Below are positions 1-10,936 of a stretch of 64,000 bases of DNA, one piece after another. The notes below the pieces were generated by a model. The model saw only the letters and a program-made list of their open reading frames with translations, was not told where the DNA came from and did not search any database. The translations under genes were made by a program, and so were the position numbers. Numbering within the stretch: the stretch's first letter is position 1; the number at the start of each line of letters is the position of its first letter. Origin of the DNA: Erpobdella octoculata (taxonomy: Eukaryota; Annelida; Clitellata; Hirudinida; Erpobdellidae); assembly GCA_963978895.1 (NCBI GenBank), contig OZ022238.1, positions 9,259,355-9,323,354 on the forward strand. The letters are read 5' to 3'.

Positions 1-59
1 CGAAAGCCTGAAAATGGCTAGAAATAGTGTTTGAAAGTAGGTTAGTGTTACCAGAGATG

Positions 60-360
60 TAGTACTTGGTACTTGTACTCGAGTACAACTTGAGTACGTT
101 TTTTAAGTACTCGAGTACAACTTGAGTACGTTTTTTAAGTACTCGAGTACAACTTGAGTACGTTTTTTAAGTACTCGAGTACGTGTTTTAAGTACTCGTA
201 TTCGAACTTGAACTCAAAGCCTTGATACTCGTACTTGTTATTTCACTAAGTACTGAGTACCAGAAATGTAGTATTTGATACTCGTACTCGTTATTCCACT
301 CAGTACTGAGTACCAGAGATGTAGTACTTGATACTCGAACTCGCTATTCCACTCAGTAAT
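60..360. repeat. GAGTAC-rich tandem repeat
   Basis: Several near-identical units carry the palindromic words CTCGAGTAC and AAGTACTCGAG, with a run of T between them. The first three units are almost perfect and about 38 bp long. Later units decay into TACTCGTACTCG and GAGTACCAGAGATGTAGTA variants. No coding sequence is seen here. Confidence 0.85.
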
Positions 361-526
361 GAGTACCTTAAACTGCACTTGCGTACGATACATTAATACA
401 AATAATGATTTAAATTTGCCTCACAACTGCTCAGTTATTCAAAGTCACAGAATAAATAACATTTTAGATTATAGAGCATTATTTTTTAAATTTTCAAATA
501 GTTACTTTTACAAAATATATTTACAG

Positions 527-795
527 CAAGCGGATGTGAAATTCCTGACTATCCAGGAGATTTTGAAATTTTCACGTCAGGCAAAAGAGACTCGTACAGC
601 TTCGATGCACTTTTTTATTGGCAACCTTTTCCAAATCAGTTTTTTGTTTTTGGAAATGAAACCGGTTGGGGTCACGGAGAACCAAATATGGCAATTCCGG
701 ATGAACTTTGTGTGACATTGTCGTCTGGTGTTATATGGAGGGATTCCAGTTGCAGTTCAGCGATGTGTGTTTTGTGCGAGATCGACGTGGATTAG
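527..795 (+). CDS. C-type lectin-like domain, 3' terminal exon (partial gene)
   Basis: An open frame follows a good acceptor (TTTACAG at 520-526) and begins with two bases of a split codon. It runs 88 residues to TAG at 793-795. It reads as the C-terminal half of a C-type lectin fold. It has GNETGWGHGEPN, which resembles the W-x-x-GEPN calcium/sugar loop. Then come DELCVTL, the IWRDSSC segment and the closing CVLCEI, matching the family's C-x-L...W-x-D-x-x-C...C-E pattern. AATAAA follows at about 929. Upstream exons (signal peptide and first half of the fold) are not seen; the upstream 350 bp is tandem repeat, so they probably lie before the window. The frame carries no stop and family spacing is kept, which favours a functional exon. 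Function is inferred as extracellular carbohydrate or pattern recognition. Confidence 0.65.
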
Positions 796-1990
796 TTTCA
801 ACAATATACATTTTATTCAAACAGGATTTTTTAAATTTTGTTTTTAAATTGCTTGAATACATTTTATACATTTTTATTTCTCGCAATTCGGTGGAAAGTT
901 TTTCAGCAAATCAAAAACAGACAAGCGGAATAAAATCTATGCTTATGTTTTAAACGTATTGCTAAGTATTTCAATAGTTCAATAGTTATTTGAAACGTTT
1001 TTTGTTGGTAAATTTATTCCATTAAAAGGTTTTACGGAGCACAATTCTATTGATCCTTAAGCGGCCGACTTAACCGGCCGAGCCGAGCCGCGAAATTACT
1101 GAGCCGCCGCCGGTAGATGAATTAACGGCTTAGCCGCAATCCAGCCGAAAAATTGAGTAGGCACCGGTGAAGAAAATCCTCAATTTACTTTTCTGCACTT
1201 TTATCTAACATCGTCGTTGAGTGCGCTACAGTGCTACCGGTTATTCTTGTAATCGAATTTTAAATTAGTTCCCGTTTTCAGATTATAAGCTGTGATTTTG
1301 AAAGCGAATTACTCATGATTTGAAGAGTTTTACAGGTATTTTCAAAAATTAAAATTGAATATGGCGATTATATCCGAAAGTCACCAGAGTAATTAAATAA
1401 CGTTGCTGCAATCGCGAAAAAAACGTTATAAAAATCAAGTTTTTACGGTTTACTTGTTTTACTATGCGTTTTAAAATTATAAACAATTGCTTGTTAATTA
1501 GTATTTATTTCATCAGTTTTAGTTCATCTCATTTTGCAATTACACAAATGTTTAATCCGAAAGTTTTTGATTATTTCTTCCAGAACCTTGATGCCAAGGC
1601 AGCGCTCGTGGTTATGCGGAATCTTCGAGCTTTAACCTTTAATTGAACCATGTTAAAAAGTTACGTTTCAGGTTTTCGTGGTTCAAATTGCATCCTTGCA
1701 TGTTTGCACGTATAATTCAACGGTATGAAACTAAAGTTTAATGAACTAAAAATAAAATTAATTTAATAATTAGCTGTGTGATGCATGCATGCACTGTTTA
1801 TGTTTATCATAGAGATGCATGCATGCACTGTTTATGTTTATTATAGCCGCAATGTACTCACTGCACCATATAAGTTTCAATGTCATAATGAGATGGCAAA
1901 ATGAATAAATGAAAGCATACATTATCACAACTTTTACAAGCGCTTCAACGTTTTAAATCGTAAAGTTATATGAATTTGTCACACAGTACA
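796..1990. other. Noncoding stretch with a GC-rich island
   Basis: AATAAA near 929 probably ends the lectin-like transcript. Positions 1050-1150 form a GC-rich island of GCCG, CCGGCCGAGCCG and similar words that contrast sharply with the AT-rich surroundings. It looks like a transposon remnant but no terminal repeats could be assigned. A 60-codon ORF at 1464-1646 (+) starts with a hydrophobic leader but has no other support. A 24-bp ATGCATGCATGCACTG-type unit is repeated directly at about 1780 and 1815. Confidence 0.4.
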
Positions 1991-1992
1991 TT

Positions 1993-2370
1993 TTATCTAT
2001 TGACACAGTGTGCTGAACAAACAGGCCTAGAGCAGTTGTCACATAATTTACGCGTCTTCTTGTCAATCTCACGCTGGCTCAAATGACAACGTTCCCAAAT
2101 CATCTTCTTTTTAGCTGGTTTCTTACTTGTTCTTTTGAGATATCCAGAGTCCAGTTGTAGTAACTGAATTGCCTCCATGGCTGGTTTTCTGAGAAGAACT
2201 GCGTTGTCCAAATGTCTTCTGATCAGTGAAACAATAAAAGAAAAGAAGAGGCAGAGGAAAAACGAAAAATAAATGAAAAGAGAAAAATAATCGTGACCCG
2301 ACTTCCTACATGGGCTTCGAGGTGTGCTGACCACACACTGGAATTTAGTCTCAAAATAAAAGAAGTGCAA
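1993..2370 (-). pseudogene. Fragment resembling a piggyBac-type transposase C-terminus
   Basis: The 3' part of this frame reads ERCHLSQREIDKKTRKLC, then DNCSRPVCSAHC and a stop. That spacing of Cys pairs around a KKTR segment resembles the cysteine-rich zinc-binding tail of piggyBac-family transposases. It is preceded by a short basic stretch, TSKKPAKKK. The N-terminal part of the frame is hydrophobic and does not look like transposase, so only the last 50-60 residues (about 1993-2190) are believable. No catalytic aspartates are present in the fragment. Identification rests on motif memory only. Confidence 0.4.
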
Positions 2371-2875
2371 CCAGAAGAGGAGATGTCACAAAATAAAGTA
2401 TAAAGTTTATTGCATAGTCGACATATGGATGGCTCTTAAATAACATTGGTCATGGTTTGTTCAAGTTATACAATGAATCAAGCCAAAAGGGGTTTTTTGG
2501 TCATAAACTTAAAATAAAGTGCAGAGTTTTTTTTTCAAAAGTAAACTTAACTGACTGTTCAATTGTACTTCTCAAGTGTACCAAAGTCCGATAAACTTCT
2601 TAAAAGTTTGAGAGAATGCTAACACTAATAATATTTCTGGACGCATCGATAAACATAAAAACTGTTACACAAAATTTTTTGAGATTTCAAAGCAATATTG
2701 TATTTATTTTAATATTATTTTTAAAAACACACGTCAACAAATTGTTTCATGCTCTTGATTAAGTTTATTTTTAATATCAATGATTTAAAACACTTTTTAA
2801 AATTGTGTTTTTATAATAATTATGAAAATGATTCACCATCAATTTTTTTGTTTAACAATTTACATTATTTTAAGT
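2371..2875. other. AT-rich noncoding stretch
   Basis: This is the 3' flank of the small secreted gene on the minus strand. TTTATT words (AATAAA on the minus strand) near 2763 could be its polyadenylation signal. Nothing else is recognised. Confidence 0.4.
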
Positions 2876-4281
2876 TCAATTATCTTCATTTATTTTATCT
2901 TGAATTTTCTTCAGCAGTTTCGATGCCATTTTTTCCGAGGCGTCTTCGGTCTTGTCGAACGATTCAGCCAGGCAAGAAGCGTATTCGATCAGCAATCTAT
3001 TCAATTATTAACTAAAATTATTTTTTGTTTAAGCAAAAATACAAATGAGGTTATTAATAATATAATTCAAACATGGAATATTGACTAGTATATATTATTT
3101 TTATAAGTTAGCGATCTTAAGTTAGAATCTTAACCATATGACACAAACTACTGATGTGTTTAAAAAAAACAATAAAACTATTAAGACACGTACAATATCG
3201 TGGTAAAACTGTTAATGAAGCAGGTATTACTCAGGACACATAATCATTTAAAAGGAAATAATGCAACATTTTGTAGCTTTGAATGTATAATAAAACGTTG
3301 TTAATTATTTTATGACATGACAACAAATTGTCACAAAACTGCATACTTTTCATTGCAAGACATTCCTTCAAGACAATCTCTGAAAGTCACTGCTTTGTTG
3401 TCAATTTCAGGAGTGCAGGTGCTCCGAAACTGTCAAATTTCAAACTTGAAAGATCGTTTTAAAGCATTTTTAAGTATTTTCTTTTCAACTCTGTGACCTG
3501 TTTCTTGACTGAAAAAAATCGATTTTTACAAAAAAACCAATAAACGCAGTTCAAAACATTGTTATACAAACTTTCACAAAAACTGAACCAAGTTTACTAT
3601 TTTATTTTAAACTACTGGCAAAGCTGGACTAATAGACACAATAAACATTAAATAAAGTGAAATAATGACATTGGAAACGTAATTAAAATAAAACAATTTA
3701 CTTTGTTCATCTGCACAGATAGCTTTCATAACTTTGTAAAAGAACAACGGAGTTGGGTTTTGTTCCAGACAAAATCCACCGAGTGTTGTTACGCATTCAG
3801 TTGATGAAATAAAATCCCTATAAATTATATTGTTTGCTTTAAACAAATGAAGGAAACAATAAAACCATTTCATCCGACAGAGTTTTCGTTTAACATAATT
3901 ATTTCAAAATACTAGCCCACATTCAAGAATCGGCCTTGGATGACCTACTGGATAACCGTGGATCAAAATAGGCAAACCAGGTTTGCTGAGGCATTTCAAG
4001 TAAATTTTTGTGTTTTGGAATGGTGCTTGCAAGCATTGGTCTGCATTACAAGTTTATTTTATTTATTGAGATAACAGAACTCAGTCTACTTAGGTTTAAA
4101 TCCACACAAAATAAAAGCAAAATTTTGATTCCTATAATTGCCGGCATACTTATAAATTTTGGCTTGTTGACTAAAAACAAAATTAAATTCATTTCAACTC
4201 ACCATGGTTCATCCATGGAACAACCGCATGACCAAAACTAAAACAGGCCAAACCAAAAAACAACAAAACAGAACCGTTCAT
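2876..4281 (-). CDS. Predicted small secreted cysteine-rich protein, multi-exon
   Basis: I do not recognise the family. Exon A (4203-4281) starts with a classic signal peptide (MNGSVLLFFGLACFSFGHA) and ends at a near-consensus donor, ATG|GTGAGT. Following exons on the minus strand are open and join in phase. A2 is 4040 to about 3945, after acceptor AATGCAG. B is 3836-3702, with ECVTTLGGFC and AICADEQ. C is 3429-3347, with STCTPEID and DCLEGMSC, donor GTATGC. D is 2996-2876, with LLIEYASCLAESFDK and a stop. C to D is a clean phase match. B to C agrees in phase only if an 11-base microexon (3498-3508, TCAAGAAACAG) is used. The mature protein would be roughly 150 residues with eight or nine cysteines. 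The set of signal peptide, cysteines and consistent phases supports a real gene. The 3' end of A2 is ambiguous (3945 or 3921). Confidence 0.45.
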
Positions 4282-4570
4282 GGCTTGATAAACAACTGTT
4301 CTGTGTGTTAATAATAATTTTAATTGTATTACATAGTCTCAAAATGACAGATATTTTTTTTTTAAAACGATACTCTTGATATTTTATGTTAAAGTCCAAG
4401 CACGTCAAACACTTAATTTCACCAGAAAATAAAATATTTGAAGAGCTGAAAAAAGTAAGTGGATTAAATTAAATAAAATGATAAAGTTTGATGTTTTAAC
4501 AATTATAGTAAGTGTTCAAGATTTTAGAATAAGTCGAGAGAATATTCTAACTGAGGTGACTGTGTTTTAC

Positions 4571-4671
4571 CCAGCTGAACCATCAATCCACTCAAGAAAC
4601 AGTCAGTTTTAAAGCCCCAACACTTGCAAGTGTTATTCATCGCTGTATAATCTAAGTCCAAAACTTGTTTA
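4571..4671 (-). CDS. Isolated cysteine-containing coding exon
   Basis: A 101-base open stretch lies between a strong acceptor (TTTTTTCAG before 4671) and a donor (CTGG|GTAAAA at 4571). It encodes 33 residues, including NNTCKCWGFKTDC. It lies upstream of the signal-peptide exon at 4203-4281. It ends in the same phase, so it could splice to the same downstream exon A2. It is either an alternative 5' exon of that gene or part of a neighbouring paralogue. No start codon exon was found for it. Confidence 0.35.
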
Positions 4672-5150
4672 CTGAAAAAAAAATTAATTCATACAGTATA
4701 AAAAAAATTATTCCGACAAAGAATTTTAATTTATTTCTAACCGCACATACGCCAATCAATTGTTGTTTTGTTTTGTATGAAAAACATGTATTTACTTTAC
4801 TATTTACACTTAGGAGCAAACACTTAACATTTTTATTTGTTTTAATTTTTTAGACTATTCATAAAAACTAAATTATACATATTTTTTGAATAAAACAGAA
4901 AATATCTTTTTTTGTAATATTCACAACCGTATTTGGATTGTTTGAAAAATAATCTTACATTTATAAAAAAATAATACACACTTAATCAAACTAAGTGTTT
5001 CAATAACTGATTAAAACTGGTCAATCACTTTTCACGTAATCAAAAATAAAAAATAGTTCAATTATCAAGCACAACTTTTCAATGATGAATTACTAAACTT
5101 AAGTTCTGAAATCAATCAATGAGAAAAAGACTATGAAAATAAATATTAAA
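4672..5150. other. AT-rich noncoding stretch
   Basis: Only short ORFs of biased composition are present. No repeat or gene is recognised. Confidence 0.4.
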
Positions 5151-5454
5151 ATATATATATATGTGCGTCGTTTTTAATAAGATTTTTAAAAGTATTATTT
5201 TGCACTTAATGTAATTCTTTTGTTATTATTAAAAATAATTACGTAAGTAATATTATTTTTTTTTAAACTTTCAAATAAGAGATTTATGCGCAAACAGAAA
5301 AAATAGGTTGCTTTCATAAATACAAACTTTGGCTGCCATATTTACCATGGTTGTTTTAAACAGCAAAAAGTAAACACAATACAGCAACGTTGCATAGAAT
5401 CTATATATATATAAAAAGCAAATGGGTAAAGGTTTGTTATTTATGCATTGCGGA

Positions 5455-6131
5455 CACAAAATGAGTGGAGGGAAGCTAAAAAACCTTTCCAGGCCAAAAG
5501 TGCGTATGTACGACCACCAAAGGTAATTGCGTAATAAAAGTCAAATTTAGTTTACGTAGCAACATTTGAAAGTTTCAAGCAACTTATAGCCAGTTTTAGC
5601 AAATCTATTTTACGTTTTGAAGGGTTAAAAGAAGTTAGGAAAGATTGTAAAAGAGAAAATAAGGGGGAACGGAAAAGGAAGCGTGAGCGGGAACGCGAAA
5701 GCGACCGGGGACGTAAAGCGACCGGCGACGTAAAGCGACCGGGAACGGGAATGCGACCGAAAACGGGAAATCGACCGAGAGCGGAAAAGCGACTGGGAGC
5801 GGAAAAGCGACTGGGAGCGGAAAAGCGACTGGGAGCGGAAAAGCGACCGGGAGCGGAAAAGTGACCGGAAGCGGAAAAGCGACCGGGGGCGGAAAAGCGA
5901 CCGGGAGCGGAAACGTGACCGGAAGCGGAAAAGCGACAATTAGCGGGAAAACGACCGGGAGCGGGAGAGCGACCGGAATGAGAAAGCGACCGGTGGCGGA
6001 AAAGCGACCGAGAGCTGGAAATCGACCGGGAACGGGAGAGCAAGCGGGAGCGGGGAAGGAAACGAGAGCGAGTGAGACAAACATTTAAAAAACCTCTAAA
6101 AACCCCGGCCACGCCGGGTACCCCCGCTAGT
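5455..6131 (+). mobile_element. Non-autonomous Helitron-like element with GAGCGGG core
   Basis: An AT-rich head (about 5455-5660) shares words with the copy at 31800-32300, such as CAAGCAAC and GCAAATCTATTTTACG. A GC-rich tandem core follows (about 5670-6060), built on AAGCGACCGGGAGCGG. The end reads AAAAACCTCTAAAAACCCC, then a hairpin (CCCGG-CCACG-CCGGG), then TACCCCCGCTAG and a flanking T. A hairpin about eight bases before a CTAG terminus with a T flank is the Helitron 3' pattern. There is no Rep/helicase coding. Repetitive Arg/Ser and Phe/Pro ORFs across the core are by-products of the minisatellite. Confidence 0.5.
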
Positions 6132-6135
6132 TTAC

Positions 6136-7225
6136 CTATAATGTTAGGCTCCTAAATGCAGTAAAAGCGCAAAAATATATTTGTGTTATCCAATTCTATA
6201 TCTCAAAACGTTTGACGAAATATAAAAGTGTGGGACGTTAATTTTGTACAACATCAGTAAGTCATAAAAACATACAAAATGAACGTTCTGCAATTTTATA
6301 TTTTTATAAACTATTTAAAAATTATAATCAAATAAAACATATGAAATTATTCTACTCTTTTTAGTCTTTTGGCACATTTTAAAAATCTTACATAAACGTA
6401 TGTAAGTTTTCTCATCCGTTGCGATTCTAAAAACCATGTGTGAAGATGCTATGCAAAAAAGATTGATTTTAAAAAAATCAATCTTTTACAAAAGTTTAAA
6501 AAATCTAAATGTCATCTTAAGTTTTGTTGTTTTATAATATTAATTGCCAATACGAAACAATATACAAGTAATCCGTAAAACGAGGTTTTTTTCACAATTT
6601 CTTTATATTCCAAGATTTGTCGGCTTTTCATTTATTCCGAAAAAATTAATAAAACGACATTTTTAAAAATTTTTAAATGCAAACATTTATTTAATTGTAT
6701 TTATTTGTTTTTGTTTTAAAGCATAAATATTACTTTTTTTAAGAACTTTTCAAACTTTAATAAAATGATCCTTTATTTAAAATTTTAGTTCGATTGGATG
6801 ACGGAAAATTAATTAATTTTCACGTTCAAGGTTTGCAAACATTCAAGCAATTAAGCAAACAAGAAAGACCGATGGTTAATTTAATATAAGAAATTTAAAA
6901 ATGCACCTATCCTATTTAACAAAAGTGCTATGCATGGATGTCAAACATTGTTACCTAATCATATTTACAAAAGTCCTATACTTCGATGAAAAACACTGTG
7001 AACTATAACGTATCCGCAAATAGTAATTAATGCTGAATTAGCAAACAAGCAAAAGTAAATGACAATCTACAACAAATTAAGTTGATTAAACACACTAAAT
7101 GCACAAATACTTTAAAACAGTTGTTGCGCCATTTTATTTAACGTCAACAAACGTGGGTTTTGAAATCATATTAATTGATCAAAATAGCTTAAACTAAAAA
7201 CAATAACTTTTATCAGCTTGCTGTT
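6136..7225. other. 3' flank of lectin-like gene 1
   Basis: This AT-rich stretch is conserved with 12050-13274. It contains a palindromic MITE-like sequence at about 6215-6345 and the CGATTGGATGACGGAAAATT segment (about 6790-6900) that recurs at 34730. No ORF of note. Confidence 0.6.
6215..6345. repeat. Palindromic MITE-like element, copy 1
   Basis: The left arm contains GTTTGACGAAATATAAAAGTG and GGGACGTTAATTTT. The right arm contains AAAATGAACGTTCTGC and ends in TATAAACTATT, partly self-complementary. It is related to copies at about 12085-12190 and 43850-43970. Confidence 0.5.
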
Positions 7226-8566
7226 TTACATTTTAACGTAGACTTCAATTTCACAAATGGTCAAATAATTGTAATCTGCTGACTGCTTCAACATCACGAA
7301 CCGTGCTGGAGAAATTGAGGTATCACACGTGATATTCAACATTTGTCCAGGTTTTGCAAGGGCTTTGTAGGTACCACAAAGTTGAAGGCGGCTTGTATTG
7401 ATGGGGACCTCAGCCATGGAGTTGACATTGAAAACAAAAACTGCCACATTGGATAACCGATTAGCTGTTTTTTTTGATAAAACAAATTGTTTATTTTCTA
7501 TATATTGGCTTGTTTCAGTAATGATCATTTTTCTCAACAATATCGGTTCTCATCGTTGCATTAAACATGATCATAAACATTAACATTGCCTCAAGTGACA
7601 AAAAAATTCTATCATGTTACAAACCATTATAAGCATCTCCTCTGTTGAGAACCAAAACACGATCTACAATCAGGATCCACTCCAAATCTACAACCATCCA
7701 GCTTGTTCCTAAACTGGCCTCATTCGTCTGTGCGCACTGCCCGCCTGCACTTGATGTCGTCAACAACAGACCGTCAACAGCATACCAGGGACCAAATTTC
7801 AAAAAATCATTGCTATACACTGAGCTCATGCAGGAAAGCTTTTTCAATGCTATGTTGGTGGTGTCTGGAAATTATGAAACTCAAAATATATAATTATTAC
7901 AATATAAAATATATAATTATTACAATATAAAACGATTTGTTTTGTTAGATTTTTTGGGAAACCAGGTTGACTTACTTGTCATCAGAGATTTGTTATCTGG
8001 CTTCTTAATCTACAAAGTGTAGTTGTTCTATATGATCAAGCAACATGAAACATTGTTTAATTACATTTTGGTAAACAACAGAGCCGTTGTCAAATAAATA
8101 AATATTACAATTAAAAAAGTTATGTATTCCAATGCAACAACTTTTCATCTCTTTATATTTATAATGACAACATTCTTTGTTGAAAACTTGTTGAAATGCA
8201 TATTCAGACACTAAATAATAAACAAACCCTAAAATTTTGGCAGTTCGGAAAGTAGGACAACATGAACGGATGTATATCAAACAGCTGACAAATACCAAGA
8301 TCTTTTCGATAATTGAAGCTGACGCAGGACTTGTTGAAACTGCACAAATGAGCACACTGTACCAATGGAGGAATGCAAACTTGAGGTAACAAATTTAAAT
8401 TGACAGGAAGGCTGATTGCTTCACCATGTTCTATAGAAGCACAAGTTGGTTTTCCCATGCAAGTGAAAACTTCAGTGAATCGCTTCAGATAGTTCAACTC
8501 ATCCTCCATTGGCAGTACCAAGAACTGCATCAGGCAAGCGTTCAATACTGTCCAATAGAGCAACAT
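7226..8566 (-). CDS. PAN/apple plus fucolectin-like domain secreted protein, copy 1
   Basis: Three exons give a 273-residue protein with all phases matching: 8566-8224, 7864-7625 and 7464-7226. Exon 1 has a hydrophobic N-terminus and then a PAN/apple-type domain with six cysteines (TCMGKPTC, QVCIPPLVQCAHLCSF, GICQLF, PNCQNF). Exon 2 starts with NIALKKLSCMSS, the typical beginning of a fucolectin (tachylectin-4/pentraxin) fold, and contains WYAVDG, TSWMVVDLEW and LNRGD. Exon 3 has RLSNVAVFVFN, FVMLKQ and the closing ICEIEVYV. The canonical fucose-ligand His is Gln here (CAQTN), while the RGD arginine and later arginines remain. Introns are 359 and 160 bp. The protein is probably an extracellular lectin or adhesion factor; glycan specificity is unknown. 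Its paralogue lies 13 kb away on the same strand. Confidence 0.8.
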
Positions 8567-9419
8567 TGTTCAGCAATTTTTTTTTGCTACAATGATTCCA
8601 AGTGTATCAACACAATAATTAATAGTCCAAAACTAAAGTCGTACTTCCAACTAGCGTTCAATGAATATTTTTCCAATTTTACTCTTAGTTGTTTTATTGT
8701 CAAAAATTACTCAAGCAGCAAGTTGTATCTTCAATAACTAATTACTTTAATACAACAAAACAACTGATAGAAATTCCAATCAATAGACAGGCAAGTCTGT
8801 TCAAATTGACAGAATATGTGAAATTTTCCAAAACGTCTCTAACAGCAAAAGCTTTTTACCATTACAAGTGGACAAGATTATCGCAACTAATTCAGTCATC
8901 TACCAGTTGTATTACCAGAAACCATATTAGTAATTGAAACAATAGCGTACAATGAAACCATATTAGTAATTGAAACAATATCGTACAATGAAAAAGCCAT
9001 TTTCTCCAATGTAAACAATAATGTTTTTGAGTAAATTCTATGCTTAGGTACCAACGTACGTGGGTCTTTTTAATTGCATTTTATCTTAGCAGGAATTATT
9101 TTTAAAAACAATCAATATATCATTCGTCGACTTCAACGTTTTTTTCTACAAAAGTTATTTTTTAGTACTTTTCGCCCGAATGAATTATTGCATCAAATAT
9201 TTATACTGTAATGACGTTTGCTGTTTTATGTTCTAAACTAGCAGAAAAAATAAATTGTAAACGGTTTTTTGTCTTTTAAATGAAAAATAGCTTTATGCAT
9301 CAAACATGTACTATTTTCTAACGTTTTTACTCATTTGAAAAATCTTTAATATACCATCAAGTTTCAAGTAATAAAAAAATTGGACGCAGTTTAACATTTT
9401 AAATAAAAAAAAATTCATG

Positions 9420-9790
9420 TTTACCTGTTAACATACGACAATTTATATAGCGCCGTATGCAGCAGGAACCGCTTTAATGGCGCTTTACAATGCTGGCAAC
9501 TTGCAGATAAGACTAACGGCGTATGCGGTGTTTTACGGCGCCGCTGGCAGCCCTGCATACTACTTGATAGCTCCACAAGTGCACGAAGGACTTTAACCCC
9601 ATACTGAAGTTGGTACTCATTTATCGACCACCAAAGGATGAAACGCTGAGTTGACGTGAGCAAATGCCAATTAGTAAGTTATTTTCTTGCTCAAGGAAAT
9701 TTCGTGCCCGGACCGGGAATCGTATCCAGGTCTTCCGACTCTCAAAGCCTGTGTCTATACCAATAGACCAACACGTCACACTGTACTTAA
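9420..9790 (-). repeat. tRNA-derived SINE
   Basis: Read on the minus strand it starts with a tRNA-like region: a box A-like TTGGTCTATTGG and a box B-like GATACGATTCCCGG. A GC-richer body follows (GGCGCCGTAAAACACC) and a tail TAAAGCGCCATTAAAGCGG...TATATAAATTGTCG. The matching place in the other duplication unit (about 22490-22535) lacks it, so it is a clean insertion. Confidence 0.65.
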
Positions 9791-10480
9791 TTATAGCTGT
9801 ACTTAATTTGATGAGTTTTTTGTAAGTGCTTATCTTATTTTACACCTTTTTTAAAGAAAAAAAAACATCAGAAGTATAAATTGCTGTTCTTGCAATATCG
9901 CGGTACTAAATCAAATAACAAATGGAAACATTTCACATATTGTTTTTTTTACACTGCACCGAAAAGCCTCTTTCTTTTCTAAACTTGTTCATTTACTTCC
10001 GGTTTTTAGATGATGTTACAATTTTGCATGTTTATTAGTTTTCGATGACAATACATAACGTGATTACTAAAACCAAATTACGTTAAATTGTTATATATTG
10101 TGCATAAATATGTGTTTTTTTGTAATGGCACCCGTGGTTTTTAGTAGAATTATTTTAGCTTTATAGGAGTAGTACTATTTTAATCTTTGTAAGTTTTTTG
10201 TTCATTTTATTTCTTTTTAAATTCTTAGATTGATCTAGTTCTAATATCAACACAAATTTTCCAAAAAAAACGGACAATGGTGTTTCAATAAGTTTTAGTG
10301 TCACACATTTTTTTACTCGTTTTCCGTTTTTGACTTAGCTTAAGTTTAGTTGGATTTCTTCTAAGAAAACGATCAATGAAAGCGGAAAGCGAAAAGCTGC
10401 GCAAAATAAAAGACGCTTAGAGAAGGCATAAAAATATATAAAAGAAAAGGGATTCATCACAAATCTAAAAGTTAACAACG
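9791..10480. other. 5' flank of lectin-like gene 1
   Basis: The stretch is alignable with 22540-22995, for example GACTTAGCTTAAGTTTAG with GACTTAGCTAAAGTTTTG. The unit boundary falls near 10480. No gene seen; any promoter elements cannot be defined from sequence alone. Confidence 0.5.
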
Positions 10481-10936
10481 AACGATTGAAGCAAGGAAGA
10501 CAACATCATTACACAAGCAATAAAATTAGAAACGAGGAAGGGGCGAAAAAACACGTGTCCCTGGATGCTATTCATATTTTTTTACCTGAAATCGACATTT
10601 AAATTTTGTAGATACTTTAAAAAGTTATCTTATTGACTTATAAATAAAAAAAATTGAAAATATGAAATTTCCGAAAAAGCTCGGATCTTCATTTGCTAAT
10701 TACTATTAACTTGTTGATGTTTTCCTAGAATTGTAATCTTGCCAACCCCTAACCGTCTTGGCTTTCTTAGTAAAGTAGTAGGCATAAGGATTGCGCAGGT
10801 AGGATAAAATCTGTATCCGACCCGATCCGTCAATTTTTTTTTAAATGGTGTACCAGTAGGTTTTTTACCGCGGGTATACTCGTTACCTGTCAATTATTTA
10901 CCTTTACAAAAACCAACTAAAAATTGACCCACCTGA

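Larger units (their letters stand above)
5150..10480. repeat. Tandem segmental duplication, unit 1
   Basis: Unit 1 aligns in order and orientation with 11465-22995. Matching blocks are 5150-5405 with 11465-11710, 6150-6540 with 12050-12640, 6780-7225 with 12830-13274, the gene, 8570-9420 with 21780-22500, and 9820-10480 with 22540-22995. The Helitron-like insert at 5455-6131 and the SINE at 9420-9790 are present only in this unit, so they arrived after the duplication or were lost from the other copy. Confidence 0.8.
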
